A stretch of DNA of 7,475 nt from Syntrophales bacterium (GTDB lineage: Bacteria > Desulfobacterota > Syntrophia > Syntrophales > UBA2251). Under the pieces are notes generated by a model. The model ran no database searches, was not told the origin of the DNA, and saw nothing but the letters and a program-made list of their open reading frames with translations. The position numbers were made by a program, and so were the translations under genes. Positions 1-5,549 of this stretch are shown here, piece by piece; the first letter of the stretch is position 1, and the number at the start of each line of letters is the position of its first letter. Location of the stretch: the NCBI GenBank assembly GCA_023230905.1, contig JALNWL010000125.1, positions 1-7,475 of the forward strand, in the 5' to 3' direction.

Positions 1-24
1 CTCTAGCCCCTGAGCTACTCCCGC
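1..24 (-). tRNA. glyT: tRNA-Gly, 5' end only (cut by window edge)
   Basis: The first 24 nt of a tRNA lie on the minus strand. They comprise a 5' acceptor strand GCGGGAG (18-24), the T8-A9 linker, GCTC of the D stem and the D loop with CTAGAG before the window ends. The anticodon is outside the window. Gly is inferred from the acceptor sequence, typical of bacterial tRNA-Gly, and from synteny: in E. coli the order is thrU-tyrU-glyT-thrT-tufB, and Thr(TGT) and Tyr(GTA) precede it here. The isoacceptor is probably TCC, but this cannot be seen. A 49-nt spacer separates it from the Tyr gene. Confidence 0.75.
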
Positions 25-73
25 TTCTCCTTCGCAACCGTTCCGGGACCCTGGGGTTCCCCCGGATCAAAAG

Positions 74-158
74 TGGTGGAGGGGGGAGGATTCGAACCTC
101 CGTAGGCTCCGCCGGCAGATTTACAGTCTGCTCCCTTTGGCCGCTCGGGAACCCCTCC
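74..158 (-). tRNA. tyrU: tRNA-Tyr (anticodon GTA)
   Basis: This is an 85-nt class II tRNA with an encoded CCA end. The acceptor strands GGAGGGG and CCCCTCC pair fully, with discriminator A then CCA at 76-74. The anticodon stem GCAGA/TCTGC closes the loop CTGTAAA, whose GTA lies at 122-124. A long variable arm (stem GGC/GCC) is expected for bacterial tRNA-Tyr. The T arm GGAGG-TTCGAAT-CCTCC is perfect. It lies between the Thr and Gly tRNAs, 20 nt downstream of tRNA-Thr, and is presumably cut from a common precursor driven by the promoter at 343-371. Confidence 0.97.
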
Positions 159-178
159 AGTTCTACGCCGATCTTTCC

Positions 179-254
179 TGGAGCTGGCGATGGGACTCGA
201 ACCCGCAACCTGCTGATTACAAATCAGCTGCTCTACCGATTGAGCTACGCCAGC
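179..254 (-). tRNA. thrU: tRNA-Thr (anticodon TGT)
   Basis: This is a 76-nt tRNA with fully paired acceptor strands GCTGGCG/CGCCAGC, discriminator T and an encoded CCA (181-179). The D arm is GCTC-AATCGGTA-GAGC. The anticodon stem GCTGA/TCAGC closes loop TTTGTAA, with TGT at 219-221, reading ACA codons. The T stem is imperfect: GCGGG against CCCAT leaves a C-A mismatch at 50-64 and a G-U at 49-65. It is the first gene of a Thr-Tyr-Gly cluster, an order shared with the E. coli tufB operon. Confidence 0.96.
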
Positions 255-284
255 GCCCAACTTATTGTTTTTTAACAAGAAACG

Positions 285-308
285 AAAAACATCGGGCTGC
301 GTCAGCCC
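285..308 (-). terminator. Leader hairpin with T-run, attenuator-like
   Basis: On the minus strand a 6-bp stem GGGCTG/CAGCCC with a 3-nt loop (294-308) is followed by GATG and then TTTTT (289-285). It lies in the predicted leader, between the tRNA promoter (343-371) and tRNA-Thr (254). The T-run is short and starts 4 nt after the stem, so it is a weak terminator at best. It could instead be a pause or processing signal, or chance. Confidence 0.3.
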
Positions 309-342
309 CGTCCATCGACGCGCGCCCGAATGCAAATTGGGA

Positions 343-390
343 AAGCTAAATTTAAAGCGGTCATTTGTCAAGGATTATTTTCTTTTTTTT
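343..390 (-). promoter_or_regulatory. Promoter of the tRNA operon with UP-like A tract
   Basis: On the minus strand a perfect -35 TTGACA (366-371) is followed after 17 nt by a weak -10, TAGCTT (343-348), giving a predicted start near 336-337 and a leader of about 82 nt. Immediately upstream of the -35 is an A/T-rich tract (374-390, eight A then GAAAATAAT on the minus strand). It resembles the UP elements that bind the alpha C-terminal domain at strong stable-RNA promoters. Its position, after the end of cysMS and before tRNA-Thr, fits a dedicated tRNA promoter. Sigma-70 consensus is assumed. Confidence 0.65.
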
Positions 391-452
391 GCGGCCGAAG
401 CCCTCATTCTTCCGCCTCCCCGACGGCGGCCGCCCCCTTTTCGTCGAACTGC

Positions 453-2831
453 TCAGTCCGGGGCGTTCCGGATCGGGTCTTTCGGCGGTGCCGTCCGGCT
501 CCAGGACACTCCCTCCGGGGTGTCGGACACCCGAATGCCCAATCCCACGAGCTTCATGCGAATCTCATCGGCCTCACCCCAGCGGCCCGCCTTGCGCAAT
601 GCCTCTCGCTCCTCCAACAATCCCAGCACCTCCGGAGGGATCCTGTCCGTTCCAAAATCCATGATTCCCAAAACATCGTCGATTCCCCCCATCCTCTCGA
701 GGGCCCGGTCCCTGTCGGCTCCGCTCAGACGCCCCTGGGACACCGCGGCGTTGACCTGACGCACAAAATCGAACAGGGCGGCCAGCGCTCCGGAAATGTT
801 GAGATCGTCATCCATGGAACGGACAAATCCCTGTCGGAGATCGTCCAGCAGGGCCTCGAACCCGGGCAGTCCAGGTCCGGGAACCATCTTCTGCAGGCGC
901 TGAATGAAGCCGTTCAAGCGCCGGATCGCATTCTTGGCCGTTTCCAGTGCCCCCCGGGAGAAGTTCAGAGGCTTCCGGTAGTGAGATCCCAGCAGGAAAA
1001 ACCGGATTTCTTGCCCCCGATATCCCATCCGCTCCAGGTCTTCCAGGGTCCGGACGTTGTTCAGCGAGCGGGACATCTTCTGCCCCTCCACCATCACGAG
1101 TTCCGTATGCAGCCAGTAATTGGCCGGGCGCCTGCCCGACGCGGCCTTCCCGATGGCCATGACGTTTTCGCAGTGGGGAAAGAGGATATCGGCACCGCCG
1201 GCATGGATATCGAACGTTTCCCCGAGGTGCTTCATGGCAATGGCGGAACATTCCAGGTGCCAGCTGGGACGGACGTTCCCCCAGCGGGTCTTGAAATAGA
1301 CGCCCCGCTTGAGTTCGCTCAGGGTCGAACGTTTGAGCAGGGTAAAGTCCATCGGGCTGTCCTTTTCGTAGTCATCCAACTCTACGGTCCGGCCCGGCTT
1401 GGCCTTGGCCGGGTCGAGATTGGACAGGCTGCCGTAGTCGTCCAGTTTGGAAATGTCGAAGTAAACCGACCGGAGCTTCTCGTAGGCATAGCCCTTGTCC
1501 ACCAGCCGTTCCACGAGCTTCAGCATGGCGTCGACATTCTCGCTCGCCCGCGGGTATTCGGGATCCGGCAGGATGTTCAATGCTTCCAGGTCCCGGAAAA
1601 AGATGCGGGCGTACCGGTTCGTGTAGGCCTCCAGGGGCATGTCCTCCTGTTCGGCGCCCCGGATGGAGCGATCCGCGAGGTCCACGATGTTCATGACATG
1701 CCGAACGTCGTACCCGCTGAACTTCAGATAGCGGCGGATCAGATCGGAAACAACGAAGCGCCGGTAACTGCCGATGTGAGGAACCTCATGGATCGTGGGT
1801 CCGCAGGTATGCATCAGGACCCGCTCCGGGTGGATCGGCCGGAACGGCGTCTTTTCCCGGGTCAGGCCATTGTAAAACCGCAGAGACGTTTCTTCCCGGT
1901 CCGCGAACAGTTCCGTGCTCAGGTAACGGTCCCCCCCGTCGGGAAGGATGGCGACGATCCATCCCTCCTCCATCTTCCGGGCCTTCTCAAGCGCGACGTG
2001 AACAGCCGCCCCGGAACTCATTCCCGCAAAGATGCCTTCCTCGCGGGCCAGGCGCCGGGTCATGGCAAAGGCATCCTCGTCGAGGATATTGATTTTCTCG
2101 TCCAAGGCGGTCCGGTCATAGATTCCGGGTCGGTAGGATTCCTTCATGTTCTTGAGCCCCTGGATCTTGTGGTGGAGATAGGGTTCCACCCCGATCACGC
2201 GGATATCGGGCCGATATTCCTTAAGGCGACGGGAGAGGCCCATGGCCGTCCCGGTGGTTCCGAGGGTCGCCACGACCAGGGTGACCCGGCCCTCCGTCTG
2301 TCGCCAGATTTCCTCGCCCGTCCCTTCGTAATGGGCCGCCCAGTTATCCGGATTGTTGAACTGGTCGGTCGTGTAGTATTTGTCGGGGTGTTCCCGCACG
2401 AGGGTGTAAACCACTTCGATCGCCCCGTCGGTCCCGAGCGCGGCCGGGGTAAAGAGCAGCTCAGCCCCCAGGGCGCGCAAAATCTTCTTCCGCTCCTCGC
2501 TGACCGCCTCCGACATGGCCAGGCAGAGGCGATACCCCTTGACCGCCGCGATCATGGCCAAGCCGATGCCGGTATTGCCGCTCGTGGCCTCCAGGAGGAT
2601 CCGCTCACGGGTCAGATCGCCCCGCGCCTCCGCACGGGAAATCATGTAGTGGGCGGTCCGATCCTTGATGGAACCGCCCGGGTTGAAGCTCTCCAGCTTG
2701 GCGAAGATCCTCACCTTCTTGTTGGGATTCAGGCGCCGGATTTCAACCAGCGGGGTGTTCCCGATAGCACTCAAAATGCTTTCATGGAGGATCGGCATGG
2801 CGTAAAGTAACGACAAATCCTTCCCTGACAC
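453..2831 (-). CDS. Fused cysteine synthase (CysM type) / cysteinyl-tRNA synthetase
   Basis: A 792-residue two-enzyme fusion. Residues about 12-310 form a PLP-dependent cysteine synthase resembling CysM: NPGGSIKDR with Lys56 as the likely Schiff-base lysine, TSGNTG (83-88), QFNNPDN (157-163), GTTGT (191-195) and the CysM-like GDRYLST (300-306). It should make cysteine from an activated serine. Residues about 320-780 form a class I CysRS: TCGPT (Cys343), HIGS (352-355) in place of HIGH, SWHLECSA (Cys528), FPHCENV (551-557), KMSRS (585-589) and a helical C-terminal tRNA-binding domain. Aligned to the E. coli zinc ligands Cys28, Cys209, His234 and Glu238, the set reads Cys343, Cys528, His553 and Val557, so the Glu is lost. 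The region corresponding to DDKIIK reads ADRSIR. Start GTG at 2831 is 4 nt after the DUF1178 stop; an alternative ATG at 2798 (Met12) also precedes the whole synthase domain, and neither has a strong Shine-Dalgarno. No frameshift is seen between domains. Fusion and family assignment are secure; tRNA-charging activity is not. Confidence 0.93.
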   Translation of the reverse strand: MSGKDLSLLYAMPILHESILSAIGNTPLVEIRRLNPNKKVRIFAKLESFNPGGSIKDRTAHYMISRAEARGDLTRERILLEATSGNTGIGLAMIAAVKGYRLCLAMSEAVSEERKKILRALGAELLFTPAALGTDGAIEVVYTLVREHPDKYYTTDQFNNPDNWAAHYEGTGEEIWRQTEGRVTLVVATLGTTGTAMGLSRRLKEYRPDIRVIGVEPYLHHKIQGLKNMKESYRPGIYDRTALDEKINILDEDAFAMTRRLAREEGIFAGMSSGAAVHVALEKARKMEEGWIVAILPDGGDRYLSTELFADREETSLRFYNGLTREKTPFRPIHPERVLMHTCGPTIHEVPHIGSYRRFVVSDLIRRYLKFSGYDVRHVMNIVDLADRSIRGAEQEDMPLEAYTNRYARIFFRDLEALNILPDPEYPRASENVDAMLKLVERLVDKGYAYEKLRSVYFDISKLDDYGSLSNLDPAKAKPGRTVELDDYEKDSPMDFTLLKRSTLSELKRGVYFKTRWGNVRPSWHLECSAIAMKHLGETFDIHAGGADILFPHCENVMAIGKAASGRRPANYWLHTELVMVEGQKMSRSLNNVRTLEDLERMGYRGQEIRFFLLGSHYRKPLNFSRGALETAKNAIRRLNGFIQRLQKMVPGPGLPGFEALLDDLRQGFVRSMDDDLNISGALAALFDFVRQVNAAVSQGRLSGADRDRALERMGGIDDVLGIMDFGTDRIPPEVLGLLEEREALRKAGRWGEADEIRMKLVGLGIRVSDTPEGVSWSRTAPPKDPIRNAPD

Positions 2832-2835
2832 GATC

Positions 2836-3249
2836 TTAACTGTCGAATTTGGGAACGGGAATTTTCAGGAAATGAACCCCTTCCTGACGGAGGGTCTCTT
2901 CATCGCTGGAGGTCGTGGTGCCTTTGATGTTTCTCGGTTCCTCGTCGCCGTGGTGAATGTTCAGTGCGACCTCGGCGAACCGGGGGCCGACGTCGTCAAA
3001 GTTCCTGTCCAGATACCGATGGAACATCCTCATGGCCTCCAGGGGAGAAAGCGCCGGGTTCGGCCGGGATGCGTCCTGCGTGTTCTTGCTCTTGATGGAC
3101 ACGGTCGAGGGCGCCATTTCTACACGCAGGCTGCCGCAAACGGGGCAGGTGATGAGTTGGCGGGAGAGCTGATCGGAAAACGCCTGACGGTCGTGGAACC
3201 ATCCTTCGAAGCGATGACTGTTCTCGCATCTCAGATCGTAGATAATCAC
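2836..3249 (-). CDS. DUF1178 family zinc-ribbon-like protein
   Basis: A 137-residue soluble protein matching the DUF1178 pattern: an N terminus MIIYDLRC, then FEGWF (14-18), then a CPVCG knuckle (35-39). Cys8, Cys35 and Cys38 could bind a metal. The rest is polar, with no membrane segment or signal peptide. No biochemical role is established for the family that I can name. The start is GTG (3249-3247), preceded by a purine-rich GGAGGAGTGAGG stretch that serves as ribosome binding site. It ends 4 nt before the cysteine synthase-CysRS start and probably shares its transcript from the promoter at 3286-3314. Any link to cysteine or translation would rest on this adjacency alone. Confidence 0.85.
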   Translation of the reverse strand: MIIYDLRCENSHRFEGWFHDRQAFSDQLSRQLITCPVCGSLRVEMAPSTVSIKSKNTQDASRPNPALSPLEAMRMFHRYLDRNFDDVGPRFAEVALNIHHGDEEPRNIKGTTTSSDEETLRQEGVHFLKIPVPKFDS

Positions 3250-3285
3250 GACACCTCACTCCTCCCCCCCTTCAGCTACGGGGGA

Positions 3286-3314
3286 ACCATAACATGCCCT
3301 TCCGCAAAAAACAA
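3286..3314 (-). promoter_or_regulatory. Promoter of DUF1178-cysteine synthase/CysRS operon
   Basis: On the minus strand, -35 TTGTTT (3309-3314), 17-nt spacer and -10 TATGGT (3286-3291), preceded by TGT, which gives an extended -10 (TGnTATGGT). The predicted start is near 3279, about 30 nt upstream of the GTG of the DUF1178 gene. No operator, riboswitch or leader peptide is visible in this short leader. Confidence 0.55.
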
Positions 3315-3334
3315 CCCGCAACGCGAACGGGGAG

Positions 3335-3365
3335 GAAGGAGTGCCGGGACTCGAACCCCCGACGG
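3335..3365 (-). pseudogene. tRNA 3'-end relic (T arm and part of acceptor)
   Basis: On the minus strand this stretch carries GGGGGTTCGAGTCCCGG, with a perfect B-box core GGTTCGAGTCC, followed by CACTCC, like the 3' acceptor strand of a tRNA. There is no matching 5' acceptor (GGAGTG) or D arm upstream, where tRNA-Pro lies on the other strand. The T stem is not fully paired (GGGGG against CCCGG) and no CCA follows. It therefore looks like a decayed tRNA end, possibly an old integration scar. A chance match cannot be excluded. Confidence 0.45.
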
Positions 3366-3405
3366 GCCATGATGAGCGGAGCCTGTTCGGGGTGCAAAAA
3401 ATGAA

Positions 3406-3434
3406 TGGACAGTCCAAGACAAATCGGATATAGG
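3406..3434 (+). promoter_or_regulatory. Promoter of tRNA-Pro
   Basis: On the plus strand, -35 TGGACA (3406-3411; five of six match TTGACA), 17-nt spacer and -10 TATAGG (3429-3434). The predicted start near 3441 lies about 6 nt before the mature tRNA 5' end. The discriminator GACCCGTC is GC-rich, as at stringently controlled stable-RNA promoters. The -35 overlaps an 11-nt palindrome TGGACAGTCCA (3406-3416). Confidence 0.6.
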
Positions 3435-3446
3435 GACCCGTCGAGT

Positions 3447-3523
3447 CGGGATGTGGCCCAGCCTGGTAGGGCACTGCGTTCGGGACGCAGGAGTCGCGCG
3501 TTCAAATCGCGCCATCCCGACCA
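3447..3523 (+). tRNA. tRNA-Pro (anticodon CGG)
   Basis: A 77-nt tRNA with encoded CCA (3521-3523). All stems pair: acceptor CGGGATG/CATCCCG, D stem GCCC/GGGC, anticodon stem CTGCG/CGCAG and T stem GCGCG/CGCGC. The anticodon loop is TTCGGGA, with CGG at 3481-3483, reading CCG codons. The discriminator is A, as expected for Pro. It is convergent with pilC, whose stop codon lies only 5 nt beyond the CCA. Confidence 0.97.
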
Positions 3524-3530
3524 TTTTTTT
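3504..3530 (+). terminator. T7 run after tRNA-Pro, possible terminator
   Basis: Seven T residues (3524-3530) directly follow the CCA of tRNA-Pro. No separate hairpin lies between them, so the GC-rich T arm and acceptor stem of the tRNA would have to act as the terminator stem. The run overlaps the pilC stop codon on the opposite strand (3529-3531). Confidence 0.4.
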
Positions 3531-4740
3531 ATCCGCCCACCACCGAGGCCATCTGGAAGATCGGCAGGTACATGGCGATGATCATCCCGCCCACGACGCC
3601 GCCCAGAAACACCATCATGAACGGCTCCAGGAGCGAGGTCAGCGCATCCACGGCCGCGTCAACCTCGTCGTCGTAGAAGTCCGCAATCTTCGCCAGCATC
3701 GTATCGAGCGCCCCGGTTGCCTCCCCGACGGCGATCATCTGCACCACCATGGGGGGGAAGATATCCGTCTCCATGAGCGGCTCGGCGATTGTCCGTCCTT
3801 CGCTGATGCTCTTGCGCGTCTGTATCAGGGCATTCTCGATGATGACGTTGCCCGCCGTCTTGCTGACAATGTTGAGCGCCTCCAGAATCGGCACGCCGCT
3901 CGACATCATGGTGGACATGGTCCGTGTGAATTTGGATACGGCTACCTTCCTGATGAGTTGCCCGAACACCGGCGCCTTGAGAGCCAGGGAGTCGACGACA
4001 TACCGCCCCTTTTCCGTTGCGACAAAGCGTTTGTAGGCGAAGACCACAGCGACAATGACGATGATAAACACGTAAAAGTAATTCTGGGCGAACTGGCTTG
4101 CGTTGACGAGAAACTGGGTCGGCGCCGGCAGCGTGCCGCCCATCCCTTCGAACATCTTCTGAAAGACCGGGATGACCTTGAGCAGAAGGACGGCCACGAC
4201 ACCGATGGAGATCACCAGGACGCTGGCCGGGTAGGTCATGGCCCCCTTGACCTTGCTCTTCAGTTTCATGGCCTTTTCCATGTAGGCCGAAAGGCGTGAC
4301 AGAATGACGTCGAGAATGCCGCCGGCCTCCCCTGCGGCCACGAGGTTGACGAACAGTTCGTCGAAGATCTTGGGGTATTTTTTGAGGGCGTCCGTCAGTG
4401 TCGACCCGCCTTCGATGTCCTCCTTGATGGCCCGGATGATCCCGGCAAATGTCTTATTCTGCTCCTGGCTCGCCAGGAGTTCGAGGCACTGGATCAGGGG
4501 CAGGCCCGCATTGATCATGGTCGAGAAGATCCGGGAAAACACCACCACGTCCTTCTCCTTCACCGACTGCTGAAGAAAGGGGAGGTATTCCATCAGGTCT
4601 TTCGGCTTGGCCTTGACGCTGATGTTCTTGAAACCCTGACGCCGCAACTGAGCGCGTACGGTCGCCTCATCCGCCGCGTCCAGTTCTCCCTTTTTCTGCT
4701 CCCCCTTCCGGGATGTCGCTTCCCACAGGAATGCCGGCAT
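3529..4740 (-). CDS. pilC: Type IV pilus inner-membrane platform protein PilC (GspF family)
   Basis: A 403-residue polytopic protein of the PilC/GspF family, which sits in the inner membrane under the pilus and couples the assembly ATPase to pilin polymerisation. The N terminus MPAFLWEATSRKGE and about 400-residue length are typical of PilC. Two repeated T2SSF domains lie at about 64-187 and 267-390, each with a GEA-G signature (GEAGG near 137, GEATG near 339). Hydrophobic segments occur at about 170-192, 220-239 and 374-396. The start ATG at 4740 was chosen over an in-frame ATG at 4767 because GGAGG lies 5 nt upstream of it. It starts 33 nt after the rlmB stop and is last in the series. No pilB, pilT or pilin gene is in the window, so it is separated from its usual partners here. 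A T2SS GspF role is possible but less likely. Confidence 0.93.
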   Translation of the reverse strand: MPAFLWEATSRKGEQKKGELDAADEATVRAQLRRQGFKNISVKAKPKDLMEYLPFLQQSVKEKDVVVFSRIFSTMINAGLPLIQCLELLASQEQNKTFAGIIRAIKEDIEGGSTLTDALKKYPKIFDELFVNLVAAGEAGGILDVILSRLSAYMEKAMKLKSKVKGAMTYPASVLVISIGVVAVLLLKVIPVFQKMFEGMGGTLPAPTQFLVNASQFAQNYFYVFIIVIVAVVFAYKRFVATEKGRYVVDSLALKAPVFGQLIRKVAVSKFTRTMSTMMSSGVPILEALNIVSKTAGNVIIENALIQTRKSISEGRTIAEPLMETDIFPPMVVQMIAVGEATGALDTMLAKIADFYDDEVDAAVDALTSLLEPFMMVFLGGVVGGMIIAMYLPIFQMASVVGG

Positions 4741-4745
4741 GGTTC

Positions 4746-4750
4746 CCTCC
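4746..4750 (-). promoter_or_regulatory. Ribosome binding site that sets the pilC start
   Basis: GGAGG on the minus strand, followed by GAACC and then ATG at 4740. It lies inside the open frame that begins at ATG 4767, which has no comparable site, so it favours the shorter 403-residue PilC. Confidence 0.75.
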
Positions 4751-4773
4751 GTCTCGGTGATGATCAAGGATGT

Positions 4774-5535
4774 CTACTGACGGGTCCGCTGTTTCATAAT
4801 CGCATGCAGGATGATTCCCGCCGCCACGGAAACATTCAACGAATCGAGGCACCCCACCAAGGGAATGGACAGGGGAAAATCCAGCTGGCGTCTCACCAGC
4901 GGCCGGATCCCCTTGCCCTCGCTGCCCATGACCAGGGCGATATCGCCCTCGATCACGAGTTCCTCCGGTTGTCTTCCCCCCCGGGTATCGGCGCCATAAA
5001 TCCAGAATCCTCGGTCTTTCAACAACTGGATGGTCTGAACGAGGTTGACCACCCTCGCCACGGGGATGTGTCCGGCGGCGCCTGCCGAGGCCTTAACCGC
5101 GGCGGGGCTGACGGCCGCGGCGCGGTTCTCCGGAATGATCACGCCGTTGACACCGAAACAGTGGGCCGTGCGGATCAGGGATCCCAGGTTCTGGGGATCG
5201 AGGACCCCATCCAGAATCAAAAGACAACCGTGCCGAAACGCCTCGTGACGATTTGCCACCACCTCTTCGAGATCGGCATAGGCAAAGGCGCGACCGACGG
5301 CGACCAGGCCCTGGTGGCTGCGCACACCGGACCGCCGGTCCAGTTCTTCCCGGCGCCGGTAAGCCACGGGAATCCCCCTTTGCCGCGCCTGTTCCAGGAT
5401 CTCCGTGAGCGGCGCCCCTCCCCGCCCATCCGTCACCCAGATTTCCCGGATGTCCACGCCCCCGTGACGCAGGGCCTCGCGCACGGGGTTTATCCCGTAG
5501 AGGATTTCCTGGCATCCGCCGTTCGACGCCCTCAT
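4774..5535 (-). CDS. rlmB: 23S rRNA (guanosine-2'-O-)-methyltransferase RlmB
   Basis: A 253-residue SpoU/TrmH-type (SPOUT) methyltransferase. RlmB uses S-adenosylmethionine to 2'-O-methylate G2251 (E. coli numbering) in the peptidyl-transferase P loop of 23S rRNA. The N-terminal substrate-binding domain (about 1-90) begins with EILYGINPVREAL. The catalytic domain has the three knot motifs: LDGVLDPQNLGSLIRTA (about 108-124, with conserved Asn and Arg), VMGSEGKGIRP (about 202-212) and IPLVGCLDSLNVSVAAGI (about 224-241). The motif wording and N-terminal domain favour RlmB over TrmH. The ATG at 5535, 14 nt after the pyrF stop with AGAGG upstream, was chosen; an in-frame TTG at 5553 overlapping that stop is the alternative. 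It is followed 33 nt later by pilC. Confidence 0.93.
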   Translation of the reverse strand: MRASNGGCQEILYGINPVREALRHGGVDIREIWVTDGRGGAPLTEILEQARQRGIPVAYRRREELDRRSGVRSHQGLVAVGRAFAYADLEEVVANRHEAFRHGCLLILDGVLDPQNLGSLIRTAHCFGVNGVIIPENRAAAVSPAAVKASAGAAGHIPVARVVNLVQTIQLLKDRGFWIYGADTRGGRQPEELVIEGDIALVMGSEGKGIRPLVRRQLDFPLSIPLVGCLDSLNVSVAAGIILHAIMKQRTRQ

Positions 5536-5549
5536 GCCGTTCCCGCCTC

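Noticed and set aside
391..433. GC hairpin GCGGCCG/CGGCCGC as terminator of the fusion gene
   Set aside because: On the minus strand the stem is followed by A residues rather than T, and the loop is 29 nt. It cannot be a standard intrinsic terminator in that direction.
330..2810. Very long open frame on the plus strand opposite the fusion gene (826 codons)
   Set aside because: It is antisense to a gene with clear catalytic motifs in both halves, has no recognisable domain, and is explained by GC-rich codon use keeping the opposite frame open.
3335..3365. The tRNA-like stretch as a complete tRNA or tmRNA 3' end
   Set aside because: No paired 5' acceptor strand upstream on the minus strand, imperfect T stem, no CCA and no tag-peptide region. 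Only a relic is supportable.
3256..3524. Short minus-strand open frames between tRNA-Pro and the DUF1178 gene
   Set aside because: They run through the antisense of tRNA-Pro and both promoters, in three competing frames, with no recognisable motifs. The interval is better explained as a control region.
3451..4299. Plus-strand open frame over tRNA-Pro and the end of pilC
   Set aside because: It starts inside the tRNA and reads a His/Asp-rich low-complexity product antisense to PilC. No ribosome binding site was identified.
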